Below are positions 23,558 to 34,754 of a DNA stretch of 64,000 nucleotides, one piece after another. The notes beneath the pieces were generated by a model that had not been told where the DNA came from, did not search any database, and saw only the letters and a program-made list of their open reading frames with translations. The position numbers and the translations under genes are program-made. The DNA is from Flaccisagitta enflata (lineage: Eukaryota > Chaetognatha > Sagittoidea > Aphragmophora), in contig OZ231126.1 in the NCBI GenBank assembly GCA_965153355.1, forward strand, positions 66,154,001 to 66,218,000, in the 5' to 3' direction. Positions within the stretch are counted from its first letter, which is position 1, and the number at the start of each line of letters is the position of its first letter.

Positions 23558-23640
23558 GCCGCGCGAAGTCTCCAAAACTGTGGAATTTGTCTGACTACCG
23601 TCGTCGTTATCATCCTTTTCCTTTCATTCACGCGGTTTCG
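23558..23640 (+). CDS. CD225/dispanin-like membrane protein, TM2 exon
   Basis: Acceptor CTCTTCATTAG, phase 0, ending at the donor TTTCG|GTACGT with two bases left over. It encodes AARSLQNCGICLTTVVVIIL then FLSFTRF, a second hydrophobic helix that follows the GD-x-x-G loop as in CD225 proteins. The break between loop and second helix matches the usual position of the IFITM intron. The final exon was not identified; a (ATTC)n array begins right after the donor. Confidence 0.58.
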
Positions 23641-23649
23641 GTACGTTAA

Positions 23650-23826
23650 GTCATTTTTTCATTTATTCATTCATTTATTCATTCATTCATTCATTCATTC
23701 ATTCATTCATTCATTCATTCATTCATTCATTCATTCATTCATTCATTCATTCATTCATTCATTCATTCATTCATTCATTCATTCATTCATTCATTCATTC
23801 ATTCATTCATTCATTTATTCATTCAC
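23650..23826. repeat. (ATTC)n microsatellite
   Basis: About 42 units with ATTT variants at the edges; follows the donor at 23641. Confidence 0.95.
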
Positions 23827-23983
23827 TTTCCAACGGATTGGCTCATGTGCGCCTATATTGATAATGCATTCATCAATTCATTCTTTCATTCATTCTTTCA
23901 TTAATTCATTCACTCATTCATTCACTGCATTTTTCCAAACATTTATACAATTTTTTTTTTATCTTATATGATAATCAGATTAA

Positions 23984-24095
23984 GAAAGGCCAAGTAAGCC
24001 AATAAGGTCTGCCCTGTAGATCGTTATTTAACGTTTAAACGTTTAAGTTACCGGCAGACAAGCTGACCGACTTACCAACGGACGCTGCAGTGCAC
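23984..24095 (-). mobile_element. Family B element, truncated
   Basis: AAAGGCCAAGTAAGCCAATAAGG end and GACAAGCTGACCGAC tract are present; the T-run end is lost near a CCATGGGGGGGGGTC block. Confidence 0.5.
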
Positions 24096-24359
24096 CCCAT
24101 GGGGGGGGGGTCGGTATCAACCAAGTTTGGAAATGTCAATCGGACATATGACCAGGCCATGCGCAATCACAAATCGACCTGATAACTATAAGAAAAAGTT
24201 CATGAGACTTGATCATTTACAGTCGGGCCAACCCTACCTTTGCCATAGTCACGTATAGGAGTTTCCACTTCCTCGTCCATCCCTATTCATTACAATGTAA
24301 ATGGCGATTGTCATGGAAAGCCAACCCTGGACGGGTGGAATTCATCAATTTTTCATGTT

Positions 24360-25060
24360 TGAAAATTGAACAAAACCATTCATCATCATGTAGCTTACCT
24401 GTTATAACGTATGAATCCATACTTGGATTTTCTTATAAAAGCTCATTTTTCATGCAAATTAGGCTTAAAACGGTATTATTGGCAGTTTTATTACTAAAGA
24501 ATTTAGCTAAATACAATAAAGAAATCAATATAACAGTAAAATTCTTATTGATAATGTTCAAGCAATCATGTGTGATCATATGTTGCTAAGAAATCTTTGA
24601 ATTTTTTTAGTTTTTTAAAAAATCTCTATAAGTACCATTTCTGGCTGGGTGGGCTGTTGGAGAAAATTTTTTTTTAACCAAGCTCTTATTCAAACCAGTG
24701 ATGAGGAACCTTTAAAGGAAGCTTCATGCAAAATTTCAACCAGATCGGACAATTATTATGGAAGTAATGCCACTTTTTCGTTTTTTCATCTGGTAGGCTG
24801 GTTGGTCTGGTTGGACTGCATAACATTCTTTAGGTCGCATCAGAATCTAGGCAAAGGACCCTCTTGATCTAGGTATCAACCATGCAAAGTTTCAATGGGC
24901 TAGCTCAAATCGTTCTTGAGAAATGCCAACTTTGATTTTAAGAAATTTTACCAAATTAAGATACAAAAGCATCGCTTATTCACACTGTTCCCATACAGCG
25001 ATTTAGTCAGACTTGAATGTCTGGTGTGCTGATTGATGGAGAAGTGTTCAGTATCGTCTG
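24360..25060 (+). repeat. Dispersed repeat F, copy 1
   Basis: About 700 bp matching the inverse of 48400-49070 with moderate divergence (TTTGAAAATTGAACAAAACC, CTCTATAAGTACCATTTCTG, GGCTGGTTGGTCTGGTTGGA). Its outer end (ACTGTTCCCATACAGCG) also recurs inverted at 31690-31712. No coding capacity. Confidence 0.6.
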
Positions 25061-25356
25061 GGGAACATCTCTCACTATCTGGTAAGTTTTTTTTAAAGCA
25101 AACTTTTAGTCAAATGCTCTGTATCATCGAGAATAAAAACAGGACAGGTGGTGGTATCCATACAACAACTAGTAAATCTTGTTTCCCCCCATAATTTCTA
25201 CACGGGTTGACCTAGATACTTGGAATTGGTCTCAAATTGAAGATATTTTGATGTGGTTCTTGAGAAAATCCATCATGGGAGATTTCCGCCCCTTTGAGAG
25301 TTTGTAAGGGAGTCTCATCACAACCCAAATGCTAGTAACTGACCAAAATCTATGTT

Positions 25357-25523
25357 TTTAGTCCCCTACTACGGATTCTACACCCCGCTTTGTCAGTTGG
25401 TAGGTTGGTTGGTTGGATGGTTGTTCAGTTGGTTGGTTAGTTGGTCAGCCGGTTGGTTGGCTGGTTGATTGGTTGGTTGGTTGGCTGGTTGTTTGTTCAG
25501 TTGGTCCCCTTTTCACTTTTTTT
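25357..25523 (+). mobile_element. Family A 5' half joined to a family P element
   Basis: TTTTTAGTCCCCTACTACGG start, ACACCCCGCTTTGTC, a long (GGTT)n tract, CCTTTTCACTTTTT; a family P 5' end follows at 25524. Confidence 0.6.
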
Positions 25524-25960
25524 GGAAGCAGCCCCACAGGGGACAAAGTCCTGTAGAACACAGGGGGTAATCTGTCCATCCATCCGTCCATCCATCCATC
25601 CGTCCAGCCATCCATCCATCTGTCTGTCCATCCATCCATCTGTCCGTCTTTTCATCCATCCGTCCGTCACCCCCATCCCATTTTCAGGGCTTTGTCTGTT
25701 TTGGGGCTCAGATCCAAACTGTATGGCCCAAATTCAAGCAAAATGACTCAAATCCAAGCAAAATGAGCCAAATCTGGCTTGAAAACCTGAATTCTGGCCT
25801 GAGTTCTTTCATTTTGGCCCCTTAAACCTAGATTCTGGCCTCTAATACCTAGATTTTGACTTCTAATACCCAGATTCTGGCTTCTAAAACCCACATCCAA
25901 GCCTTTGAGACCCAGATCTTGACCTCTGGGACCCAGATTCTGTTCTCAGAGACCAAGGTA
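25524..25960 (+). mobile_element. Family P element, 5' part
   Basis: GTCCTGTAGAACACAGGGGG box at 25547-25566, (CATC/CGTC)n tetranucleotides, then AAATCCAAGC and TTCTGGCCTCTAATACC type units of about 20 bp. The 3' half is not contiguous. Confidence 0.6.
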
Positions 25961-26049
25961 CCCTCTTGAAAAAAAAATCTTCCGGCATGTTTACATGTAT
26001 ATCTCTGGTTAGAATCAACCAATCATAAAAAATTGGTGAGATAAATAAA

Positions 26050-26285
26050 GCCCTTCAAATTTGCAAGAGATTTACGCAAACTGCATCCCTTTTGCTCTAT
26101 GCGTTTGAAAGTTATTTAACTTTGATTGAAATACTTCAATTTCGCTTCTACCATTTCTATACAAAATCTAAATGAGATCTCTTCTCTGTTTTCTAAATTA
26201 CTTCTAAACGCATTGAGCTAGACAGATGCGGTTTGCGTGGACAGCTTGCAAACTCGAACGGCTTCATTTCTGTCACCGATTTTCC
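26050..26285. repeat. Short imperfect inverted-repeat element
   Basis: ACGCAAACTGCATC near 26076 pairs with GATGCGGTTTGCGT near 26225, and CTATGCGTTTGAAAGT pairs imperfectly with ACTTCTAAACGCATTGAG. A related single arm lies near 59350-59385. Confidence 0.5.
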
Positions 26286-26544
26286 TATAATTTGATGAGC
26301 TTCTTGGTAGCAATGAGTGTAAATGTAGTGGGAGACGAGATAAAAAAAAGATATGAAAAAGATCTGGAGACCTATCACTCCAGTATACAACAAGAAGCTC
26401 TTCATATTGCTTCCACAACAAATGGCGGCCCTGATTCAGCCTAAAAGATCTCACACTTATTATTCATGGTTTTGTAACTGCTTTATATCTATTTTGATAA
26501 CATTAAATACATTTTTATTACAGGGCAGAAGATTTTTTTTCTAA

Positions 26545-26903
26545 GATAGAAGGCCTGGCCTGGCCTGGCCTGGCCTCAGAGACCCAAATCCTGGCCTCAG
26601 AGACTCAAATCCTGGCCTCTGACACCCAGATTCTGGCCTCAGAGACTCAGATCCTGGCCTGCTCCTTCCTTAACTTAATCTACAAACTACTTGAGAAGGC
26701 CAAAGGTACCATTGTCCATATACTGCCTTTTGTCATTTCTCCATGTTAATCAATTGGAATTTGTAATAGGGCATCCTGGACAGAAAGAAGGCACACCGAA
26801 GGATGGACGGATGGACGGACAGATGGCCCCCCCTCAACCTAAATCACTTACTTCTCAAGCAGGGCGCAGGTACCACTGACCACTTACTGCCTTTGGGCTG
26901 CTA
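26545..26903 (+). mobile_element. Family P element, 3' part
   Basis: CCTGGCCTCAGAGACTCAAA units, GGTACCATTGTCCATATACTG, (GGAC)n, GCAGGGCGCAGGTACCACTG and terminal stem-loop GCC-TTT-GGGC. Confidence 0.6.
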
Positions 26904-27307
26904 CAGGGTCTTCAATTGCAATTGACTTATTCTGAATTGATGGTGTGCCTCTCATAGTCAATATTGTGATTTCTTCTTTTTTTCCTCTTGTAGCATATTG
27001 TTTGACGTTTTTTGTATCAAAATTTCAAGGGTTTTTGTCAAATGTTTTGTCTGTCATGATAATTTTAAGTAAATCAGGTACCGGTAGTTGTGACTTAAAA
27101 AAATCGTTTTTTGTTTTGACATTTTCTTTTCATATTGCTCTCATTTTGATTTGCTAGAGGTGACTTATTGGTCTCAAATCAAACATCATTTAATCTACTT
27201 CTAAGAGGTAAAGATTCAATTATACTATCTAGGAAAAAAGTTTAGCAGCACTTATGATTGACGGTATGTTTTCCCCCTCATATGCATAAAACTCTTGTAT
27301 CTGATAG

Positions 27308-28789
27308 TTTTTTTAGTCGCGTGCACGCGACTCTATGACCCACTCTGTCCGTCTGTCTGTCGGTCGGTCCGTCGGTCACACTTAGCTTTCGTTAGCTTTT
27401 TTTTGTTGCTTTATGTTATTTTAACTCATTTCAGGCCATTTTAAGTTATTCTAAGTCATTCTAAGTCCTTCTAAGTCATTCTAAGTCATTCCAAGTCATT
27501 CTAAGTCACTTTAAGTCATTTTTTGACTTTTGAAGTTTTTGTTGTTTTATGTCATTTTAAGTCATTTTAAGTTATTCAAAGTCATTCTAAGTCATCCTAA
27601 GTCATCTTAAGTCATTCTAAGTCATTCTTAGTCACTCAAAGTCATTTTTTGACTTTTGAAGTTTTTGTCATTTTACACCATTTAAAGTTATTTCAAGTCA
27701 TCTCAATTCATTTCAAGTCATTCTTAGTAATTCTAAGTCATTTTAAGTCTGGTTTGAGTCTGGTTAAGTCTGGTTAAAGTCTGGTTCAAATCTGGTTTAA
27801 GTCTGGTTTAAGTCTGGTTTAGGTCAGGTTTAAGTCTGGTTTATGTCTGATTCTGGTCTGGTTCATGTCTGGTTTTAGTCTAGTATAAGTTTGGCTTAAG
27901 AGTTAAGTCATTCTTAGTCATTCTGAGTCACTAGAAGTCATTCTGAGTCACTAGAAGTCATTCTGAGTCACCATAAGTCAGTCCGAGTCTGTAAGGTTTA
28001 GCATTTTTTCGCCATTTTATGTCTTTTCAAGTCATTTTAAGTCATTTTTAGTCAATCTTAGTCATTCTAAGTCATTCTAAGTCATTCTAAGTCAATTTAG
28101 GTCATACTTTTTTTGTGATTGCAGTTTTTGTCATTTTTTGTCATTTTACATCATTTTAAGTCATTTTAAATCTTTAAGTCATTTTTAGTCATTTTAAGTC
28201 ATTCTTTGTCATTCTGAGTCATTCCATTTTACATCATTTTAAGTCTGGTTTAGATCTGATTTAAGTTTGGTTAAGGTCTGGTTTAAGTTTGGTTAAGATC
28301 TAGTTTAAGTCTGGTTTAAGTCTGGTTTAAGTCTGGTTTAAGTCTGGTTTGAGTCTAGTCTGGTTTGAGTCTAGTTTGAGTCTAGTTTGAGTCTAGTTTG
28401 AGTCTAGTTTGAGTCTGGCTTGAGTCTGGCTTGAGTCTGGCTTGAGTCTGGCTTGAGTCTGGCTTGAGTCTGGCTTGAGTCTGGCTTGAGTCTGGTTTGA
28501 GTCTGGTTTGAGTCTGGTTTGAGTCTGGTTTGAGTCTGGTTTGAGTCTGGTTTGAGTCTGGTTTGAGTCTAGTTTGAGTCTAGTTAAAGTCTGGTTTAAG
28601 TCTGGTTTAAGTCTGGTTTAAGTCTGGTCTAAGTCTGGTTTAAGTCTGGTTTAAGTCTGGTTTAAGTCTGGTTTAAGTCTGGTTTAAGTCTGGTTTAAGT
28701 CTGGATTAAGTCAATAAAGTGATACAATAAGGAGTCAGGTCAATTCAGTTACCATCATCTCGCACGCGACTTAAAGGTGTTGGCCTTGT
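27308..28789 (+). mobile_element. Family C element with a giant minisatellite core (1.48 kb)
   Basis: T-run and the perfect 18-bp palindrome AGTCGCGTGCACGCGACT (27315-27332), CTATGACCCACTCTGTCC, (GTCY)n, then about 1.3 kb of two interleaved minisatellites: TTCTAAGTCA decamers and AAGTCTGGTTT/GAGTCTGGTTT undecamers. It closes with CTCGCACGCGACTTAA and the stem-loop AAGG-tgttgg-CCTT (28774-28787), then GTG. Confidence 0.82.
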
Positions 28790-29828
28790 GTTATTTTTGT
28801 ATTTATACTAACTAGAACAAAAGAGAAAAACAATCTTCAATCCAATTTAGGGACAGCAAGTTTGGTTTGTTTATCACAGCCAAGAGGTGATTGCGGTGAA
28901 AACAGTAGATATCTTGGTCATTTTGACTGCAAAATCGAGCTACTTCTCTTTTCAAATCTGACTTAAAATCCATGAAATTATTAAACTAGAGCTCATGAGC
29001 TAGCCAGAGGTAAAATCCGCATGTTTTTATCATCTTTTGGTAAAATTTGAGAGAAGATGGAAGAGTAGGAGTCCTATTATTTTTGCCATTTTTCAAACTA
29101 CTTGATCAACTTCAAACTAATAGCATTTCTAAACAATTTGATGCACAGAGACGAGATTGCACTCAGATTGCAGATTTTTTGATGTAGATTAAAATGCTCA
29201 TAAATTTTTTGCACTTATCTAAACCAGAAGTTGAGATATCTCTCTTTAAAGATGCTGCTAAACATATTTCCAAGATAGTAGATAGAAAATATACATGAGT
29301 GAAAATGAAAAAACAAGTGAATAAAAATGATTGAGATAAGACGTAAAAGATATTTGATAGCAAAATTTGCATCCATTTAGCAAGAGACTCAGATTTAGCT
29401 TAAATTACTGAAAAAAATTTACTGAAAATTTCTACCAATTTCTTTTTTGTCACTGAGAAGGGGTTGGTCAAAATTATAAGTTTGCATAGAGAATGATGAA
29501 ATGAAAAAATAAAGAACATAGTTCTCTTCCCAAATCGTTTTTGGACAGAACTACGTTTTTGAAAATGCAAGATTATTCTGGGTGTGGTTTTCGACCTCGG
29601 AAAAAAGAAAAAAATGTCAATAAAATTTCATTTTTTACCATTTTCTGTGAGAATTGCTTATCAAAAGGTGATTTAAAGCGTGAAATACGAAACAGACGCA
29701 CATATCAAGTGTATCCAGAGACAACTTGAAAAAAAAAAACATTTATGGATGGATAATTAGTCCATTATTGATGCAAAAGTGAAATGAAGCACTTCATTTT
29801 TCCCTGGCAAATTTGATGTCTCAGAAAG
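28790..29828. other. AT-rich intergenic DNA
   Basis: Contains a fragment (28970-29030, CTAGAGCTCATGAGCTAGCC) related to the 43.6-45.6 kb foldback. Otherwise nothing recognised. Confidence 0.4.
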
Positions 29829-30077
29829 GGTACCATTGTCCATGTAATGCCTTTTGTCATTTCTCCATGCTATTTGATTAGAGTTTGAATAACATGGCAG
29901 GCAGACAGGACGAATGGACAGATGGATGGAAGGATGGACAGACAGACAGACAGATTCCCCCTGTGTTCTACAGGAAGTCCTCTTCAGGGCCGCTGTCCTG
30001 CTCCTCCTCAACCTGAATCACATACTACTCCAGCAGGGCATGGGTACCGCTGACCACTTACTGCCTTTGGGCTGCTA
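29829..30077 (+). mobile_element. Family P element, 3' part
   Basis: GGTACCATTGTCCATGTAATG, (GACA)n, the inverse box CCCCCTGTGTTCTACAGGA, GGCCGCTGTCCTGC, GCAGGGCATGGGTACCGCTG and the GCCTTTGGGC stem-loop. Confidence 0.65.
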
Positions 30078-30448
30078 CTAACCTCTGTAAATCATGAAAT
30101 CATCGCATATGTGAATGAGGTAGAGTCCATTGGCTTGATCTTTGTTTAGCAAGCCTCTTGGTCTGTCCATTTGTAGGTCAGCTTTTTGATCGGTTTATCT
30201 GTCAGTCAGTTCATTTTTCTCTGAAAGCGCCATCAATTATTATTCTGTTCCTCTGTGTGAATATTCCTTCATTTGTTCATTTATTCACTTGTTCATCAAT
30301 TCATTCATTTGTTTATTTATTCATTGGTTTGTTCATTCATTTATTCATTCACTTATTCATTAACAGACCCACTTTTTACAGAATTGCACTTACAAGCAAG
30401 CACTTTTTACAGAATTCCACCTACAAGCAAGCAGCCGCGTAGCAGAAT

Positions 30449-30612
30449 TTTTAGTTGCGTGCTATGCGACTCTACACCCCACTTTGTGCGTGGGTCACAA
30501 TTTGCTCTTCATGTTATTAGCTGCAGACACGCAACTCTATAAGAGGCTTTGCCCATCCGTCCGTCCAAAGGTCCATCCGTCTGTCTGTCATGGTGATCAA
30601 GTTGGAAGGTGT
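30449..30612 (+). mobile_element. Family A/G elements, two stacked 5' ends
   Basis: TTTTTAGTTGCGTGCTATGC at 30449, then a second start TTAGCTGCAGACACGCAAC at 30517 with AAGAGGCTTTGCCC, (CCGT)n and TCATGGTGATCAAGTTGGAA. Confidence 0.6.
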
Positions 30613-30667
30613 TGTGCGACTGAAACAAGAATTTCAAGGTTTTGAGCAGCATTTTTGTATTCATTCC

Positions 30668-31335
30668 CTCAAGAATAAGGCCATACACGCGGCCACACAA
30701 GACGCGTGTAAGGGCTGCATCTGAGCCTAACATTTGGGTAGGATGGGACTGCAAAAACATAAAACAAGTTCGCCTCTCCAGGCATTGCCCTATGGGGCCC
30801 AAACGTATTATGGCCAACATGTACGCTTTGCTGATTATGTAAATAAACGTTATTATTGAATGACTGAAAAAATTAATGAATAAATGAATGAATGAATGAT
30901 TGAATGAATGAGAGAGAATGAATTAGAGAGAATAAATGTGAGAAAGCGAGGGAGGTAAAAGGAACGATGAAAGACATTGGAATTGGCCGTTTTACGTGGT
31001 TTGAAGGATTGTGTGACCAACAGACTGATCAAAGGACCAACTGACGGACATGACCTCTTATAGATATGCAAGGACGCACATAAAAAGTAAAACGTGATGG
31101 ACTGATCAAATAACCGGAGGATGGACAAAGCAGGGTGTAGAGACGCGTAGCAAGTGAGTAACAAGGCCGAATAAACGGCAATCCAGTCACAGATGGTTGG
31201 GCAGGAGCAGTAATGCAACAACCGCTCAGAATTCAAAATGTGACAGACGGACGGACTGACCTACCAACCAACCGACCAACCTACCGACCGACCAACATGG
31301 CAAGGAATAAAGTTGCATGTCCGCGACTGAAGATC
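30668..31335 (-). mobile_element. Cluster of decayed family A/G fragments and one fuller copy
   Basis: A CCATACACGCGGCC box at 30682, GACCAACTGACGGACATGACC at 31034-31054, a CAGGGTGTAGAGACGCG end at 31131, then a fuller reverse copy 31162-31335 with AACAAGGCCGAATAAACGGC, GTTGGGCAGGAGCAGTAATG, (CCGA)n and GCATGTCCGCGACTGA. Confidence 0.55.
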
Positions 31336-32610
31336 ATGGAATTTGTCATTTTTGACAATTCTAGCCATTTAGGTCCCTTTTGACAGCCTCAAGAGCGCTT
31401 TTGCAAGGTGACAACCCATTTTTTATGTATTTTTCGCAATCTACTTCAAAATATCTTGAAAACGAGTCCAATCCCAGGTATTTTGATCAATCTGTTGGGA
31501 AGTTATGAACAAAACAAGGTAAACTATGAAAAAAAAGCAGCGACCACCTAACCTGTTTTCATTCCAGGCAGCAAGGGGTGTTTTACGAAAATTTTGCTTT
31601 CCAAAAAACTTACCAGATAGTGGCTGATGTTCCCATAGCATTGGAGAACACTTTCTAATCAATCGCCAACCCAGACACTCAAGTCTGATTAAGTCGCTGT
31701 ATGGGAACAGTGTGTATTGGTGTGAGAAGCGCTGTGTGGAAACAAAGAATTAACTACAAAGATTCATCGCAAAGCGTGATTATTCTGCAACAATCAACCA
31801 ACCACTCACTTTGAAAATTTCATTATGACTGAATGCCAAGGAGTTAAGATCTGAAATTTTCAGTGTAGATGCAAAATTTCATGCTCATTCTCATCGTGTC
31901 AACCAAATTTCCATCATCAGCTTCACAATGGCGTGACAGTGACAGACTGACAGCGTGACATGAGTGTGACAGAAGAGCTGGGGGGGTGTGCGGAATAATC
32001 ACGCTTGAAGAAAAGTGTGATTACGCCGGATTGGGGTGACACAGTGGCATGAAATTTGGAGCATATGTCCTTCAAGTAGTGCTCTATTAGATGGAAACCT
32101 GAAAACTGCTTAACTTTGAGAATTGATAGTGTTTTAAAGAAAGATAATCGACATACTCAGATTTTGATGTGAAACGGCAAAAAAATCAGGAGGATTAAAA
32201 TTGGATGATATTACAATATTTGAACAACTTAGCATTTGCGCAGTGGGATGAAATTTTTTGTACATTACATGGGATTGCTGATACCTGATTAAAAGCTGAG
32301 AAATGATCAGATTATCTATTTTTTGATAGGTTTTGCTTATTATTTGCTTGTCCGGACAAAATCCGGACATGCCAATGTGGCCATTTTGACCTTATTTTTA
32401 GGTCCCCTAGGGGTAGGGGTGGTCACAAAAAATGGTTTGGCAAGGTAATCCAGGTAGTTAGGTAGGTCATCAAACTATAAAAACTTATCACAATGCAATA
32501 GACATTGCGGTAACAGTGTTAACGTGGTGGTAAGTCGGGTTCTCGCTTCGAAAAGAGATTGTGACATTTACCAAATAAGGGGTGTGGCACGACTGTAAAT
32601 GATATGGTGC
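31336..32610. other. Intergenic DNA with a repeat F remnant
   Basis: 31650-31760 matches both ends of repeat F. AAGCGTGATTATTC (31775) and GAATAATCACGCTT (31993) form a loose inverted pair. No gene seen. Confidence 0.4.
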
Positions 32611-32614
32611 GACC

Positions 32615-33068
32615 CCTTTTGGGCAGCGGCTCCGAAGGGGTCGATAACTTATGCTTTCACACAGGGGAATTTTCTTTTTCTCCTCCTCATCCTCCTCCTC
32701 CTTCTTCATACCCCCCCCCCCAACCTCTAGGCCCATATCTCAGCCTCAAGGCCTATATCCCGGCCTTAAGGCCCAAATCCCGGTCTTGAGGCCCAAATCC
32801 CAACCTGAAGGCCCAAATCCCATCTTAAGGCTAAAATTCCATCTTTGAGGCTCAAATCCCAGCCTCAGGGGATTTAGGCTGGGATATGGGCCTGGAGGTT
32901 GGGGGAGGGAGGATGGAGGAGGAGGAGGAGGAAAAGGAGAAAATTCCCGTGTGAAAGCATAGGTCATCGACACCTTTAGGGCAGCTGCCCTGCTCCCATC
33001 CTCAACTTAAATCATGACCTACCTAAGCAGGGCACGGGTACTGCTGACCACCTAACGCTCTTGCGACT
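32615..33068 (+). mobile_element. Family P element
   Basis: TTTTGGGCAGCGGCTCCGAA start, TCGATAACTTATGCTTTCAC, units of AGGCCCAAATCCC and their inverses, TCATCGACACCTTTAGGGCA and CTGCCCTGC, GGGTACTGCTGACCACC, and stem-loop CGC-TCTT-GCG at 33056-33065. Confidence 0.75.
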
Positions 33069-33197
33069 ATTTCCTTTTACATGTGTTTATAAAATGTCAT
33101 TGTGCACACTTTGGCCATATGTCCGAGTGGCACTTCCAAAGTTGGTTGATTCTGACCCCCCCCCCAACGGACACAGCCACTGGCCCACTGGCCCACC

Positions 33198-33597
33198 GTG
33201 AGGCAAAACCACCCCCGACTTAGAAATACCACCCACCAACCAACTAGAACCACCCTACCCACCTCAATCACCATCATCGTGAGGCAAAACCACCCCCGAC
33301 TTGGAAATACCACCCACCAACCAACTAGAACCACCCTACCCACCTCAATCACCATCACCGTGAGGCAAAACCACCCCCGACTTGGAAATACCACCCACCA
33401 ACCAACTAGAACCACCCTACCCACCTCAATCACCATCACCGTGAGGCAAAACCACCCCCGACTTGGAAATACCACCCACCAACCAACTAGAACCACCCTA
33501 CCCACCTCAATCACCATCACCGTGAGGCAAAACCACCCCCGACTTGGAAATACCACCCACCAACCAACTAGAACCACCCTACCCACCTCAATCACCA
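33198..33597. repeat. 81-bp minisatellite, five copies
   Basis: Copies start at 33198, 33279, 33360, 33441 and 33522 (GTGAGGCAAAACCACCCCCG each). They are almost identical and the period is a multiple of three, so both strands stay open (TTHQPTRTTLP on +). A relative with about 70-bp units lies inside the P element at 56120-56405. Not considered protein coding. Confidence 0.85.
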
Positions 33598-33879
33598 CTG
33601 GCCCACTTATTGAGCTGTGTTGGCGCACTTAAAAGTATCCTCAGATTTCTATCAACATTGGCTCTTAGTCTTACGAGTCTTTTGCTATTTTTCTACAGGT
33701 ACGATTGCGTGGAAAGTGACTGTCCGACTCATTTTTCCTTCAATCAAGATCAAACTTTGGGGAAGCACATCGACAACCAAGAATGATGACAAGGATTCAG
33801 AACTTTTAAAGCACAGTCGTTGCAAAAATTGACTTGAGTGTTATCTTTGGTCGCTTGGTGAGCTTAATCGACTCTATAA

Positions 33880-34144
33880 GGGCGTGTTTCTAGTGAGCGC
33901 CAAAACGCGTTTGTTCCCGTGAAACGCGATCACAGCGTGAACACATATTCAAGAATTTCTACTGTCCCACAAGGTAGTGAGCGAGCGAAGTGAGTGAGCC
34001 AGCCCATGAACGGAGCAAGCCAGGGAAGCGAGCGTAGTGAAGCGGAGCGCTGCGGAGCGAGTGAGTGGAGTGAGCGGTGCAAGCGAGCAAGCGAGCAAAC
34101 GAGTGGCTCGTTCAAAACGGAATGGTCTGTGACTAAAAACGCCC
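33880..34144. mobile_element. Family H MITE, copy 3
   Basis: GGGCGTGTTTCTAGTGAGCG start, AACACATATTCAAG box, AGCGAGTG-rich core, and CTAAAAACGCCC end. It lies just after an 81-bp tandem array and before an (AC)n array. Confidence 0.65.
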
Positions 34145-34270
34145 TCTAAGTATACTTGTTGTTACCTCTGAGATGACGTGAAATCGGCGCGCTCCTGCCC
34201 AACTGCAAGCGACTGTTTCGTTGTGTATCCGGCTTTTTCAAAAGTATGAACAGCAAAAGACGTAGAAAAT

Positions 34271-34414
<144 letters not shown>

Positions 34415-34633
34415 AAAGTGTCTCGTAACTGCACTTATGCATTAACACAATACATCATGTACTTCTTTCAAACGTATCTACCAATCCCTGGCCAATTGCC
34501 AATGGCACTTGCACCCATTTAAAGTGGCATTCTAAATTGATCAAACTCTATTTTGTCAACCAAATTCCGACACGACAAACTTTGGACATTCGCCAGCGCC
34601 ATCCCCTTTCTAGTACCCAACAACCTTTACCGT

Positions 34634-34752
34634 TTTTAGGTGCGACAAAGCACCTCTATAACTGGCTATGTCCGTCTGTCTGTCTGTTGGTCGGTAACGC
34701 ATTCGTTCGACGATCCTCACGTCGCACCTTATTGGCCTACTTGGCCTTGTTG
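34634..34752 (+). mobile_element. Family B element
   Basis: TTTTTAGGTGCGACAAAGCA start, (GTCT)n, TAACGCATTCGTTCGACGAT, CGTCGCACCTTATTGGCC, TACTTGGCCTTGTT end. Near-perfect partner of the copies at 15170 and 46769. Confidence 0.8.
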
Positions 34753-34754
34753 TC

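Noticed and set aside
27308-28789. CRISPR-like regular repeats
   Set aside because: Short units without unique spacers in a eukaryotic intergenic region; a minisatellite within a mobile element.
27308-28789. Canonical Helitron ends (5' TC, 3' hairpin plus CTRR)
   Set aside because: The hairpin side ends CTTGT, not CTRR, and the T-run end lacks a plain TC start; the Helentron/HINE comparison fits better.
33198-33632. 144- and 183-residue frames over the 81-bp repeat
   Set aside because: Openness follows from a repeat period divisible by three; no domain, no splice context.
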